A stretch of 60,919 bases of DNA from a virus. The notes under the pieces are model-generated. The model had not been told where the DNA came from. It saw only the letters and a list, made by a program, of their open reading frames with translations, and searched no databases. Shown in pieces: positions 15,859 through 24,315 of the stretch (within the stretch, counting starts at the first letter, position 1; each line of letters begins with the position of its first letter). The position numbers and the translations under genes were made by a program. The stretch spans positions 1 through 60,919 of IMG/VR virus record IMGVR_UViG_3300042991_000522, one strand, 5' to 3'.

Positions 15859-16027
15859 ATATTTTTTTTATTTTATTTTTTCTATCCAGTTTAACATTTA
15901 TGTAATGTTCATCCATTTTACAGTCACAAGAGAAATTTATGCCACAATAATCTCTAGCTTGACAATTAACACATCTACCAATTTTTTTATTTTTAATTTT
16001 TATTATTTTTAAATCTGATTTTTTCAT
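15830..16027 (-). CDS. Cys-rich KLNE-family protein
   Basis: 65 residues. CVNCQARDYCGINFSCDC gives five cysteines in a compact cluster, a likely metal site. The tag LDRKNKIKKIYG is followed by a short tail read into the next gene. First gene of the minus-strand run behind the 16047 promoter. Confidence 0.75.
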   Translation of the reverse strand: MKKSDLKIIKIKNKKIGRCVNCQARDYCGINFSCDCKMDEHYINVKLDRKNKIKKIYGSYILEST

Positions 16028-16046
16028 TCTAAAAATGTTATAATTA

Positions 16047-16054
16047 CAAATATA
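16047..16054 (-). promoter_or_regulatory. Bacteroidota-type -7 element
   Basis: TATATTTG on the minus strand, 19 bases before the ATG at 16027. Confidence 0.7.
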
Positions 16055-16081
16055 ATAAAATAAAAATTACTATCAAAAAAA

Positions 16082-16095
16082 TTAATATATAATAT
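16082..16095 (+). promoter_or_regulatory. Late-type TTAATATATAATAT element
   Basis: Directly abuts the ATG at 16096, the first gene of a three-gene KYNI operon. It faces away from the TAnnTTTG element at 16047, so the two classes sit back to back. Confidence 0.4.
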
Positions 16096-16533
16096 ATGAA
16101 GCATATTAAAACATTTGAAAACAATAAAAATGTTAATGATAGTATATTACTATTTAAAAGTTTAAATAAAGCGATTACCGATTTTTATAAAGAACTTGAG
16201 CTAATAGCTCATGACGTAACACAAGTACAAGACGATAGAATTGTTTCATATTTAAGAAAAGTTAATGATCCACGTTATCCTTTTCTTGAATCTGATCAAA
16301 ATTATTCTTTTATACGTTACTATAACAATAAATATATTGAAATTAGACATTTCAATTTAGGAGGATATGATAATTTAAATATTTTTATAAGAGAGACATT
16401 AAAATCATTTTCAATAGATAGTCACAAAGATAATATTTTTGATATATTAGTATCTGACGTACAACGCTTAATAGATAAGTTATCAATTGAAAATTATAAT
16501 GTGTTTTGCGATTCAAAAAAATATAATATATGA
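16096..16533 (+). CDS. KYNI-family protein
   Basis: 145 residues: MKHIKTFENNKNVN to SKKYNI. Mostly helical, with two segments (LFKSLNKAITDFYKELEL and VQRLIDKLSI) of coiled-coil character. No named domain. Confidence 0.8.
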   Translation: MKHIKTFENNKNVNDSILLFKSLNKAITDFYKELELIAHDVTQVQDDRIVSYLRKVNDPRYPFLESDQNYSFIRYYNNKYIEIRHFNLGGYDNLNIFIRETLKSFSIDSHKDNIFDILVSDVQRLIDKLSIENYNVFCDSKKYNI

Positions 16534-16826
16534 TAACAGATTTTAAAATATATGAATTAAAAAGTTGGAGTGATAATAAATTAAAAAACCATCTTAATGA
16601 TAGAAAAGAATTATTTGAATTGTTGTCTGCATATATGGAATATAAAATTAATGACAATAACCAAATTACAGCATATGATTTTTATTTTGATAAAAATGGT
16701 TCATTTTGTATTCATTATTATGATGAAGATAATCAAAGTAAATATATTGTTAAAGACTACGATGAATTGTTAAAATTTTTAAATAATCCAGAATTATTAA
16801 AAAATAGCAAACTATATAATCTATGA
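16530..16826 (+). CDS. KYNI-family protein, MITDF-type start
   Basis: 98 residues beginning MITDFKIYELKSW and ending SKLYNL. The start lines up with T4 capsid-targeting sequences (MKTYQEFI) as well as with MKHLKxYE. The last residues use L in place of I. Confidence 0.8.
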   Translation: MITDFKIYELKSWSDNKLKNHLNDRKELFELLSAYMEYKINDNNQITAYDFYFDKNGSFCIHYYDEDNQSKYIVKDYDELLKFLNNPELLKNSKLYNL

Positions 16827-17119
16827 AACATTTAAAGTCATTTGAAAATATTAATTATAATAATCTTAAAAAATATATTATCTGGAAAGATCCAATTGAA
16901 AAAAGAGAATATGATATTTTAGAAATATACGATTTTAAACACGGAGTTATATATGTTAATTTTTTATATTCTTATAAAAATAAGCTTAGAAAAATTAATA
17001 TGGATTATAGAAGTTTTATCAGTGATAGTTTTTATAATATTAAATATACTTCTGATGATTTACAAGATTGTATAGATAAAATTTATACTATTGCAGATTC
17101 TGAAAAGTACAATTTATAG
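16823..17119 (+). CDS. KYNI-family protein, TSDDL-DC subfamily
   Basis: 98 residues: MKHLKSFENINYNN, KKYIIWKDPIEKREYDIL, KYTSDDLQDCIDK, end SEKYNL followed by a TAG stop. This is the cleanest copy of the subfamily seen also at 9100, 24312 and 39808. Confidence 0.85.
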   Translation: MKHLKSFENINYNNLKKYIIWKDPIEKREYDILEIYDFKHGVIYVNFLYSYKNKLRKINMDYRSFISDSFYNIKYTSDDLQDCIDKIYTIADSEKYNL

Positions 17120-17300
17120 CTTTTAATTTTTCATTTACTAAATATTTAGATGAGCACTCACACATAATATCACAACCTTTCATATCATTTAAAATTGTAG
17201 CACAACTAGCATATTCTTCATTATTTATATCATGAGCTATTGAATGGTTACACTTATAACTCAAATCACAAGTTTTATGTCCTTTACAAATTACTTTCAT
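17088..17300 (-). CDS. Cys-rich small protein, MKVxC family
   Basis: 70 residues with nine cysteines (MKVICKGHKTCDLSYKC, then CATILNDMKGCDIMCEC). Spacing suggests one or two metal sites. The end VNEKLKAIN is a weak tag followed by a tail overlapping the convergent KYNI gene. Confidence 0.75.
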   Translation of the reverse strand: MKVICKGHKTCDLSYKCNHSIAHDINNEEYASCATILNDMKGCDIMCECSSKYLVNEKLKAINCTFQNLQ

Positions 17301-17484
17301 TAATCTTTTTCATTTTATCATTTCTTAATAATATTTGATATGATTTTGTTGTACAGTTACAACAATCCATATTCCAACCAGTACAACTTTCTTCTATAAA
17401 TTTATGTGGTTTTGAATGTAAGCAAATATCACCATTCAAACATATAGCATTACAAGTTTTATTACCGTTACAAATTACTATCAT
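17284..17484 (-). CDS. Cys-rich KLNE-family protein, MKVxC family
   Basis: 66 residues: MIVICNGNKTCNAICLNGD, then CTGWNMDCCNC, tag LRNDKMKKINESNL. Sister of the gene at 17088; the ICxGxKTC block is shared. Confidence 0.8.
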   Translation of the reverse strand: MIVICNGNKTCNAICLNGDICLHSKPHKFIEESCTGWNMDCCNCTTKSYQILLRNDKMKKINESNL

Positions 17485-17728
17485 TTAATATTTTTAATTT
17501 ATTTTTTCTTTCTTCTTTTATTGTTTGAAAATAATCTTCAAAAAAAATAGCATCATAATATTTCAAGTAAGGTCTATAATCTTCTTTATAAAACTTATAA
17601 ATATCTTCATTTTTTTCAAGATACACCCAAACATACTCCTTTGTTATTATATCTATATCATAAGAATTATGTTTTTTAAACAATACTCTATTATTTTCTA
17701 TGTAATTTTTTTTACAAACTACTTTCAT
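17468..17728 (-). CDS. KLNE-family protein
   Basis: 86 residues beginning MKVVCKKNYIENNRVLF, like the ICIKN opening of the GDKLYC group without GD, and ending ERKNKLKILNDSNL. Aromatic-rich middle. Confidence 0.8.
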   Translation of the reverse strand: MKVVCKKNYIENNRVLFKKHNSYDIDIITKEYVWVYLEKNEDIYKFYKEDYRPYLKYYDAIFFEDYFQTIKEERKNKLKILNDSNL

Positions 17729-17969
17729 GTAATTTTAAATTTTTAAGTTTTTGTTTTCGTAATTCATTAGTAAGAATAAAAAAGTTTGGCACAAGATTAG
17801 AGCTTTTTGAAAAACAACGCATTTCAAATTTATCATCTCTTATCCAATACCTTATATCAGGTTTATCATCATATGAAATTTCTAAAATCTTATATTTTTT
17901 ACCATGCGTAAAATCATATCGTGGTTGACCGATATAAGCAACACAATCATTTAATCTAATGTCTCTCAT
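17712..17969 (-). CDS. KLNE-family SH3-like protein
   Basis: 85 residues: RLNDCVAYIGQPRYDF, GKKYKILEISYDDKP, then RYWIRDD, tag LRKQKLKNLKLHESSL. The YKILEI...YWI order matches the protein at 1772. Confidence 0.8.
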   Translation of the reverse strand: MRDIRLNDCVAYIGQPRYDFTHGKKYKILEISYDDKPDIRYWIRDDKFEMRCFSKSSNLVPNFFILTNELRKQKLKNLKLHESSL

Positions 17970-18159
17970 TTTTTATAAATACATGATTAATAGTGTTTAT
18001 AATAATAAATATCATAAATGCAGCAACTCCATATTGTAACATAGTAGCTGAAGCTTCAATAAAGCCAAATATAAATATTTGTATCATGTAATACAATGAT
18101 AAATAAAATATTGCTACAATATATAATAATAAAAATAATAATATTTTAATGTTTTTCAT
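17956..18159 (-). CDS. Small two-helix membrane protein
   Basis: 67 residues, nearly all hydrophobic: helices at about 5-28 and 38-58, then FIKNERH. It overlaps both neighbours. Position and size would fit a small inner-membrane accessory protein; no evidence for a holin beyond that. Confidence 0.7.
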   Translation of the reverse strand: MKNIKILLFLLLYIVAIFYLSLYYMIQIFIFGFIEASATMLQYGVAAFMIFIIINTINHVFIKNERH

Positions 18160-18565
18160 AATTTAACTTTTTTAATTTTTGTTTTCTTATATCTTTTTTA
18201 TTATTAACATTTCTATTAATATTTTCTGATGTGGTTCTATTTAAATATATGAATATTAAAAATTTTATATATGATAGAAATGTAAATCTATATCTAACTC
18301 TATCTATTATTATAATAGAAGCGTGTATGTAATTTTCATGAGACATATAGTGTAAATCAAAAAAAGATTTTTTAAATCTTAAATTCCTACGCCATTCTTT
18401 TTTATTAAATGCGTTTTTAAAATCTTTAAAATTACGTTTTATGACAACATGTCCGTTAACGTATTGTGCCATCATATTCAAATGTGTCAAATATGATATG
18501 TAATAAATAAATACAATAGAGACTATTACTATAATAACTGTTATTAAAAGTGTAAGTAAAATCAT
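18146..18565 (-). CDS. Membrane-anchored KLNE-family protein
   Basis: 139 residues. An N-terminal helix (1-27), a basic middle (WRRNLRFKKSFFDLHY) and a second hydrophobic stretch near residue 105 precede the tag IRKQKLKKLNYEKH. Confidence 0.8.
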   Translation of the reverse strand: MILLTLLITVIIVIVSIVFIYYISYLTHLNMMAQYVNGHVVIKRNFKDFKNAFNKKEWRRNLRFKKSFFDLHYMSHENYIHASIIIIDRVRYRFTFLSYIKFLIFIYLNRTTSENINRNVNNKKDIRKQKLKKLNYEKH

Positions 18566-18843
18566 TTTTCAATTTTTGACATTAAATTAAGAATTTGCAT
18601 TTTTATTTTTCTTTCTTCTTGTTCTGTATTAAAACAATCCCACAAATAACAAAAATTAATTGATGAAAATGGTCCTAAGCTTTTATAAATGGAAAAAATT
18701 TTATCATTAATTACAACAATACCAGCAGCATTTAAAACATCAGTTATTTCATAATATTTTCCTATCATGATTTCTTCATATGAATCATAATTTTTTTTAC
18801 ACAATAATTTATCACCAATTTTAAAATCTTTGATATTTTTCAT
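18562..18843 (-). CDS. KLNE-family protein, GDKLLC subfamily
   Basis: 93 residues: FKIGDKLLCKKNYDSYEEI, GKYYEITDVL, tag ERKIKMQILNLMSKIEK. The core matches the GDKLYC genes at 2.4-3.9 kb. Confidence 0.85.
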   Translation of the reverse strand: MKNIKDFKIGDKLLCKKNYDSYEEIMIGKYYEITDVLNAAGIVVINDKIFSIYKSLGPFSSINFCYLWDCFNTEQEERKIKMQILNLMSKIEK

Positions 18844-19141
18844 TTATTGAAACTAATTTACTTGTCCTATCAGTATAAAAAAATTTATGAAAACTAAATA
18901 ATGAATTGGTTTTATCTTCTTTTTTATTAAAATGAAATCTCATTCCAGATGTAAAATCATCTCCAAATTTATCATAAATTACCCAAATTGTATCACCATG
19001 ATTTTCAAAATAATATTCATAAATATTATTTTTTTTAAATAATAATTTGTCTTTACGGTTTTTAAAAACATCACTGCAATATTCACTAATTGGAAAATCT
19101 TTTTTACAAAGACATTCTTTTATGTTGGTACTATATGTCAT
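18821..19141 (-). CDS. KLNE-operon protein with weak tag
   Basis: 106 residues. LFKKNNIYEYYFENHGDTIWVIYDKFGDDF is a beta-like core; the end FYTDRTSKLVSINEKYQRF keeps R-x-x-K-L-x-x-I-N-E, a degenerate tag. Confidence 0.75.
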   Translation of the reverse strand: MTYSTNIKECLCKKDFPISEYCSDVFKNRKDKLLFKKNNIYEYYFENHGDTIWVIYDKFGDDFTSGMRFHFNKKEDKTNSLFSFHKFFYTDRTSKLVSINEKYQRF

Positions 19142-19347
19142 TTATTTTTTTTTAATTTATTTTTTCTTAATATTCTTTGCTCATTTGAATATGAACATTC
19201 TTCATATATTTCGTAAAAAATATAATTCCATTTAGTTTTTGATAAAGAAATAATAGCAAAATTTAAATCTTGTGTTTCTGAGAAACCTAAATTTCCACAA
19301 AAATAAAGACCTGTTTTTTTATTTTTGTGTACTACCTTTTCTGTCAT
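19138..19347 (-). CDS. KLNE-family protein, NxKTGLY subfamily
   Basis: 69 residues: HKNKKTGLYFCGN, LNFAIISLSK, tag ILRKNKLKKNK. Relatives at 4665 and 15041. Confidence 0.8.
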   Translation of the reverse strand: MTEKVVHKNKKTGLYFCGNLGFSETQDLNFAIISLSKTKWNYIFYEIYEECSYSNEQRILRKNKLKKNK

Positions 19348-19513
19348 TTCTTAATTTTTTTTCTTTTTCTTTTTCTTTTTTATGATAATCCATATAAGGA
19401 TCATACCAAGACGGCTTTTTATTTGGATTTATAAAATCATATCTTGAAAAAATAAGAAAAAAACAAATACCTATAAAAACTATTACTGATAAAACTATTA
19501 CTAATGTATTCAT
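19319..19513 (-). CDS. Single-pass membrane protein
   Basis: 64 residues: one hydrophobic helix at 4-24, then a short tail with PSWYDPYMDYH and a lysine/glutamate-rich end. Overlaps the next gene by 29 bases. Unknown function. Confidence 0.7.
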   Translation of the reverse strand: MNTLVIVLSVIVFIGICFFLIFSRYDFINPNKKPSWYDPYMDYHKKEKEKEKKLRNDRKGSTQK

Positions 19514-19788
19514 AACTTTTCCAATTTTTTTATTTTTTCGTTTCTATCTCCCTTTAAATATGGTTTAATTTCATTGAAAAAAAATGTATAACTTACCCAT
19601 CCTTGTTTGGATGATTCTGTACTGAACCATACAATAGCCTTTGATGAAAGTGGTTCTAAATATAATCCATTAAAATCCATTTTCATATTTACTATTACAC
19701 CAACACCCAAATCGGTTTCAACTTCTTGTCCTAAATAAAATCTGGGCAAATCTGAAAGAGACTCTTTTGCTCTTTTATAGTCATTCAT
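19510..19788 (-). CDS. KLNE-family SH3-like protein
   Basis: 92 residues. YLGQEVETDLGVGVIVNM followed by AIVWFSTESSKQGWVSYTF looks like a KOW/SH3 barrel, here in a less AT-rich form than its neighbours. The tag is RNEKIKKLEKL. Confidence 0.8.
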   Translation of the reverse strand: MNDYKRAKESLSDLPRFYLGQEVETDLGVGVIVNMKMDFNGLYLEPLSSKAIVWFSTESSKQGWVSYTFFFNEIKPYLKGDRNEKIKKLEKL

Positions 19789-20345
19789 TTTACAATCAAT
19801 TCGTTTAAATAATCAAACATTTCTTTATAATCAGATTCTTTTCTGAAATGAAAAAATTTATAACATTTATCAAAAATATTATCTTTCAAAGATTTTTGAA
19901 AATGCTTTTGCTCTTTTTGATACATTTTAAACATTCTATTATTAGTATCTAAACTATATTTAACGTTTGCAATTCTATCACAAAGCTTTACAAATTTTGC
20001 ATATTTAGTTCTCTTAATACCTCTGTAGTATTTTTTGTTGGCTCTTTCGGCTCTTGTCCTACCCTTTTCGTTGGTACATGCATATGCAAGTTCAGCAACT
20101 ATTTCATTAGTTGCATTTTTAACATCATTAACTGTTAATCCACAATCTTCGATAGTATCATGTTCCCATATACCACCAATTACATTATTTCTATCTTTTT
20201 CTGGAATAAGATGAATGAATCTGACACCAATATTAACAGCCATTTGTAAATGAGTTTCACCATATGGTTTACCATTATATAAATGGTTAACTGCTTTATG
20301 AGCTTCAATAGAATGAGTCTTTGATATTTCTATTATGTTTTTCAT
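19785..20345 (-). CDS. HD-domain (p)ppGpp-hydrolase-like protein
   Basis: 186 residues. The metal ligands of the RelA/SpoT-MESH1 type HD fold are in place: H32 in GETHLQMAV, H62-D63 and E66-D67 in WEHDTIEDC, and D123 in KLCDRIANV. Length fits the stand-alone small alarmone hydrolases, and there is no synthetase domain. Such enzymes remove the 3'-pyrophosphate of ppGpp; a phage copy could blunt the stringent response or a toxic alarmone synthetase. Other HD phosphohydrolase substrates cannot be excluded. It has its own host-type promoter. Confidence 0.85.
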   Translation of the reverse strand: MKNIIEISKTHSIEAHKAVNHLYNGKPYGETHLQMAVNIGVRFIHLIPEKDRNNVIGGIWEHDTIEDCGLTVNDVKNATNEIVAELAYACTNEKGRTRAERANKKYYRGIKRTKYAKFVKLCDRIANVKYSLDTNNRMFKMYQKEQKHFQKSLKDNIFDKCYKFFHFRKESDYKEMFDYLNELIVK

Positions 20346-20349
20346 GCTA

Positions 20350-20357
20350 CAAAGATA
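20350..20357 (-). promoter_or_regulatory. Bacteroidota-type -7 element
   Basis: TATCTTTG on the minus strand only 4 bases before the ATG at 20345, implying a leaderless or very short-leader transcript. Confidence 0.7.
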
Positions 20358-20367
20358 AATAAAAATA

Positions 20368-20562
20368 TTAAATTAGATTAATTTTGTTTAATTTATTTTT
20401 TCTTTCTCTATTTAATAATGATAATTTAACCAACTTATACATCTTGGTACTTGCAATAAAACAACCCTCTTCACTCATATAAATTATTTGATCCTCTTTC
20501 AAATAAGGATTTTCATAGATAGGCATATAATTTGGTATATCATGTGCATTATATATTATCAT
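20368..20562 (-). CDS. KLNE-family small protein
   Basis: 64 residues beginning MIIYNAHDIPNYMPIY and ending RERKNKLNKINLI. Contains EEGCFIASTKMYKL. No domain recognised. Confidence 0.8.
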   Translation of the reverse strand: MIIYNAHDIPNYMPIYENPYLKEDQIIYMSEEGCFIASTKMYKLVKLSLLNRERKNKLNKINLI

Positions 20563-20569
20563 CTATTTT

Positions 20570-20944
20570 TTAATTTTTAATATTTTTTAGGTTATTTAAT
20601 TTTTCTTGTCTTAAAAAGTAATTTATATTTTTAATATCATTAGAGCCAAATTTATCAGTACCCTTATAAATTTCATCTAATATTTTATACTTTTCTATTA
20701 ATGTATCTTCCCATTCCATTACATCAAATAAGTGTTCTGTTTTATTTGATGTGTTAATTTCTAATGCTTCTTTTAATTTATCAATATTACTCTTAATGAA
20801 AATACCACTTTGCATAGTATAATGATCAGATTTTATAAAACAATTTAGAAATTTATTATATTCATTTATTAGATATAAATTATATTTATAATAAACGCCA
20901 GTAGGGTAATAAACACAATTATCTTTTATGATACTTATTGACAT
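20570..20944 (-). CDS. KLNE-family protein
   Basis: 124 residues; N-terminal strands (CVYYPTGVYYKYNLYLI), then helices, ending FLRQEKLNNLKNIKN. Separated by 7 bases from the next gene. Confidence 0.78.
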   Translation of the reverse strand: MSISIIKDNCVYYPTGVYYKYNLYLINEYNKFLNCFIKSDHYTMQSGIFIKSNIDKLKEALEINTSNKTEHLFDVMEWEDTLIEKYKILDEIYKGTDKFGSNDIKNINYFLRQEKLNNLKNIKN

Positions 20945-20955
20945 TTTTATTTATA

Positions 20956-21237
20956 CTATTTTTTTTGAAAACACTCTTTCCAAAATGAAGTTTTACCAGC
21001 AAAATAGTGACAACCAGTTAATTGTTGATAAATAGCATAAGCATTATCATTAAAATACTCCATATCTTCTTTTGTTCTATCTGGAAAATTTTTTTTAAAT
21101 AACTCTTCTCCTTTTTTTCTATATTCCGTTGCTTTTTCCCAACTAACATTAGAAGAATTAGTTATTTCATATATTTGATTACAAAATGGAATTACTGTTT
21201 CAAGAACTAATAAATTATGTGGATCATCAAGTATCAT
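20956..21237 (-). CDS. Hypothetical helical protein
   Basis: 93 residues, untagged. Entirely helical by composition, with GCHYFAGKTSFWKEC near the end. Three untagged genes (20956, 21246, 21527) follow each other here and may form a separate unit behind the 21752 promoter. Confidence 0.75.
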   Translation of the reverse strand: MILDDPHNLLVLETVIPFCNQIYEITNSSNVSWEKATEYRKKGEELFKKNFPDRTKEDMEYFNDNAYAIYQQLTGCHYFAGKTSFWKECFQKK

Positions 21238-21245
21238 ATTTTTAA

Positions 21246-21518
21246 TTATTTATTTTCTCTATTTTTACCTAAATGATAACCATCGCAATAAATGCACTTA
21301 TACACAGAGAAATGTTTATCCATTTTCTTTTTCATACTTTCTGCTGCTTTTTGTGCTGTCTCTTTCGTATTATACATCACCTTGAGCTTACCATTATCTC
21401 TCTGGTGGCTTCTAATACTAAATAGACCCCAAGCATTACCTGTAATAATAAAGTTCCTAAAAGCTCTATTTAAAGGTCCCTGGTCATATAGTGCTAATAT
21501 TAAATTTTTAAATTTCAT
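21246..21518 (-). CDS. Hypothetical protein with CxxC-x3-H zinc motif
   Basis: 90 residues. A C-terminal VYKCIYCDGYHLGK motif is a short zinc-binding knuckle seen in many small phage proteins. The preceding basic helix (KETAQKAAESMKKKM) could contact nucleic acid. Less AT-rich than its neighbours. Confidence 0.8.
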   Translation of the reverse strand: MKFKNLILALYDQGPLNRAFRNFIITGNAWGLFSIRSHQRDNGKLKVMYNTKETAQKAAESMKKKMDKHFSVYKCIYCDGYHLGKNRENK

Positions 21519-21526
21519 TTTTATTC

Positions 21527-21736
21527 TTAAAATGTATTATAAAAAGGATCTTCAGTATAAAACACAACACTATTCATTCCATCATCAGAATGACCTTTTT
21601 GAAGTCTACCTTCTTTAACTAATCTATTTGCTACTTTAATTTCAATTCTAGTTAGCAGTTTTCTCAAAACTGGAAACTCTGATGAAATAGATAGTAAATA
21701 TTCTTCAGCTTCTTTTATAGCATATTGTTCTTTCAT
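21527..21736 (-). CDS. Hypothetical protein, possible winged helix
   Basis: 69 residues from ATG 21736 (a TTG at 21754 lies further up but sits inside the -7 box). Begins MKEQYAIKEAEEYL; LLTRIEIKVANRLVKEGRLQ then SVVFYTED resembles a recognition helix plus wing. DNA binding is a suggestion only. Confidence 0.7.
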   Translation of the reverse strand: MKEQYAIKEAEEYLLSISSEFPVLRKLLTRIEIKVANRLVKEGRLQKGHSDDGMNSVVFYTEDPFYNTF

Positions 21737-21751
21737 TGTTAAATTTTTTTT

Positions 21752-21759
21752 CAAAATTA
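21752..21759 (-). promoter_or_regulatory. Bacteroidota-type -7 element
   Basis: TAATTTTG on the minus strand, 15 bases before the ATG at 21736. Confidence 0.55.
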
Positions 21760-21775
21760 ATAATAATAAATGAAA

Positions 21776-22207
21776 TTAAAAAATATTTTTAAACAGCTTT
21801 TTAAAAAAGTTAATTTTTAATTCTATTTTAGCTTCTTTTGAATCTTCTAATTTTTCTAATGCTATTAACTTATTTCTTCTTGTATTTATATTTAAAAACT
21901 CTGATATTTTTTTAATATTTTCCTTATCTTTTTCATTTTTAAGTATATCATATTTTATATTTTGTAGATTTTTAGCTTCTTTATGAAGTTTTTTCATTAG
22001 ATTATCATCTTTAAATTTATAAGAATATGGTTTATGTATTTCAACATTATTAAAAGTAGAAACGTTTAATTCAAACTGGTCTTTTATTCTTCTTAAACCC
22101 ATAATAGATGTTTCCCATATTTCTGGTTCATTTTTTAAACTCTTAATTATAGTTTCTACTAATAAAAATTCAAAGTTGTTATTATTATTATTATTATTAT
22201 TATTCAT
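21776..22207 (-). CDS. Asn-run protein with internal KLNE-like motif
   Basis: 143 residues from ATG 22207; a GTG at 22216 is an alternative. Ten asparagines from an ATT repeat follow the start. The helical body carries NTRRNKLIALEKLEDS, a KLNE-like motif, before an additional basic-hydrophobic tail KKLFKNIF. Confidence 0.75.
   Translation of the reverse strand: MNNNNNNNNNNFEFLLVETIIKSLKNEPEIWETSIMGLRRIKDQFELNVSTFNNVEIHKPYSYKFKDDNLMKKLHKEAKNLQNIKYDILKNEKDKENIKKISEFLNINTRRNKLIALEKLEDSKEAKIELKINFFKKLFKNIF
22179..22204. repeat. TTA trinucleotide microsatellite
   Basis: About nine TTA/ATT units encoding an asparagine run; a site prone to length change that would alter only the spacer after the start. 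Confidence 0.85.
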
Positions 22208-22266
22208 AGTGTTCACATTTTAAAATTTATAATATAAATATAATATTTTTTAATTAAATAAAAAAA

Positions 22267-22280
22267 TTTATATATAATAT
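22267..22280 (+). promoter_or_regulatory. Late-type TTTATATATAATAT element
   Basis: Abuts the ATG at 22281, the head of a four-gene KYNI operon. Confidence 0.45.
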
Positions 22281-23321
22281 ATGATAAAAAAGTTTACTAG
22301 TTTTAATAAATTAAACGAGAGTCCAGATAGTATTTTTTTTAATAATAAAAAAAGCACATATAAATCTGATGATGCTGTACCTTTTTCAATTTTTAAAAAT
22401 TTAAAAACCGATGAATATTTTTTATATGTGCATAATAAAAAAGGTGTAACACACTATGAAATGCAGTATGTTCCATATGGAAACGAAAAGATGCCAAAGT
22501 ATGAAAAAATATGGAGTATATTTTATGGTAGATTATGGTTAGATAGTAAAGTTATAGCTTTTTGGAAGATACCTTTAAAAAATAGAATAGAGGGAAAAAA
22601 TATTTTAGATATTGAGCAATATTACAAAGAAAAAATACCAACCAATAAGGAAAATGATATTGATGTATTTAATTATTATATGAAAGATTTAAAAAACAAA
22701 TTAGTAAAAAGAGGATTTATAAGTAAAAATGAGGATATGGGTGAATGGTACATTGAAACTACTAATGAACTTGATTTTATAAAAGTTAAAGATTTTACGG
22801 GGGATTTTACACCAAATGAAGATGAACTTAAATATCATTTAATGAAAAGTGAAGACGAGAGAAGAAAATTTAGAACAAAAAAATATTTTGGTAATGTAGA
22901 TGATTCTAAACCACTTAAATTTAAACAAGCATTATTAAAATCAGAAAAATTAATAAATGAAAGTATTGTTGATGAAGAATCATTAATTAATAAAATAAAA
23001 GATATTATTAATGAAATATCTAATGATGCTTATGATGATGATGATAATGAGTTATTAAATATAGATGATTGTCCATTTTATACTGAAATAAATATATTAT
23101 ATCAACAAGAATATATAGAAGAGTTGTATTGGGATTATGAGTGGTCAGAAAATTTAACAATAGGAGAATTTAGAAGAGTATATAAAAAATTAATTTCAGA
23201 AGCAGAAAAAACAATAATTAAGCAATTAGAGGATAATCCAAAATTATATGACGAATATAAAGATTACATTTATATAGATGTTCCAGATTGGATAGTTCAA
23301 CAAAATAAATATAATATATGA
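22281..23321 (+). CDS. Large KYNI-family protein
   Basis: 346 residues, the largest of the set. It starts MIKKFTSFNKLNES, a form close to T4-type N-terminal targeting peptides, and ends QNKYNI. The body is acidic and lysine-rich with alternating helices; segments such as RLWLDSKVIAFWKIP and GRLW look globular. No named domain is recognised. Its size makes it the best candidate for detection in virions. Confidence 0.85.
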   Translation: MIKKFTSFNKLNESPDSIFFNNKKSTYKSDDAVPFSIFKNLKTDEYFLYVHNKKGVTHYEMQYVPYGNEKMPKYEKIWSIFYGRLWLDSKVIAFWKIPLKNRIEGKNILDIEQYYKEKIPTNKENDIDVFNYYMKDLKNKLVKRGFISKNEDMGEWYIETTNELDFIKVKDFTGDFTPNEDELKYHLMKSEDERRKFRTKKYFGNVDDSKPLKFKQALLKSEKLINESIVDEESLINKIKDIINEISNDAYDDDDNELLNIDDCPFYTEINILYQQEYIEELYWDYEWSENLTIGEFRRVYKKLISEAEKTIIKQLEDNPKLYDEYKDYIYIDVPDWIVQQNKYNI

Positions 23322-24315
23322 TAGCAAAATATAATATATTTGAAAGTGCTGGTTTATTTCGTGCTAGTGATTGGAAAAATAATGATATTGATAAAGTAAA
23401 AAGTATTATTAAAAATAGTAAAAAAATAAAAATTTTGATATAGATTATAGAGATTGGAACAACCGCACACCACTAATAAATGCTGCCGATAATAACAATT
23501 TAGAAATGGTAAAAGTGTTAATAGATGCTGGAGCTGATGTTAATGCAAAAACAAGAGAATCATTAACACCATTAATTGCTGCATCATATAAAAAAAATTT
23601 AAAAATGATGTTATTATTAATAGATGCTGGTGCAGATTGGAATATAAAAATTAGAAATATAACATCCAAATCAGTATATTTTTATGAAAATTTACCTGAA
23701 AATATGCAAAAAATAATAAGAGAAAAATATCCAGAAAAATATAATGAACTTAAAAAAATACTTGATAAAGAGGAAATGATTCTAAAAAAATACAAACCAG
23801 CAGAAGAATTAATGTATGCAGCAGCAAATGCAGATATAAATAAAGTTAAAATGTTAATCAATAAAGGAGTAGATATAAATATAAAATTTGATCCAAATAT
23901 TAACAATGGTGGTAATAATAATAAAAATAAAACCGCTTTAATTTTTGCATTAGCAGCTATTTTTAGAAGTGGTAAAACTCCAATAGTTGTTGATGAATTA
24001 ATAAATGCTGGAATAGATTTAAATGTACAAGATAACGAACATGGACGTACTGCATTAATAGAGGCTGCATATATGAGTAATATTGGTTGGTCAGGAGATA
24101 GAAGTAATGGATTATATTCAGAAACTTATGAATATATTGAAATGCTAAAAAACTTAATTAAAGCTGGTGCAAAATTAGATATTAAAGATAATTATGGTAA
24201 AGAATTTTTTTATTATTTAAAAAATGATATTAAAGAAATTTTAATAAGAGAATTTCCTAAAAATGATTATTTTATTAAAAAAGAAATGGATATAAATATA
24301 ATATATAATATATGA
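23318..24315 (+). CDS. Ankyrin-repeat KYNI-family protein, frameshifted at A7
   Basis: From ATG 23318 it begins MIAKYNIFESAGLF and hits a stop unless one A is added to the run at 23420-23426. It then reads through RDWNNRTPLINAADNNN into repeats with A-G-A-D-V/W-N turns (residues about 45-115) and again at about 170-300, ending IIYNI (332 residues). Ankyrin repeats bind proteins. A tagged ankyrin protein could act on a host target; that is inference. The companion at 37112 has the same plan. Confidence 0.8.

Noticed and set aside
22179-22204. CRISPR-like or iteron repeat
   Set aside because: It is a simple TTA microsatellite encoding asparagine, with no spacers or longer unit.
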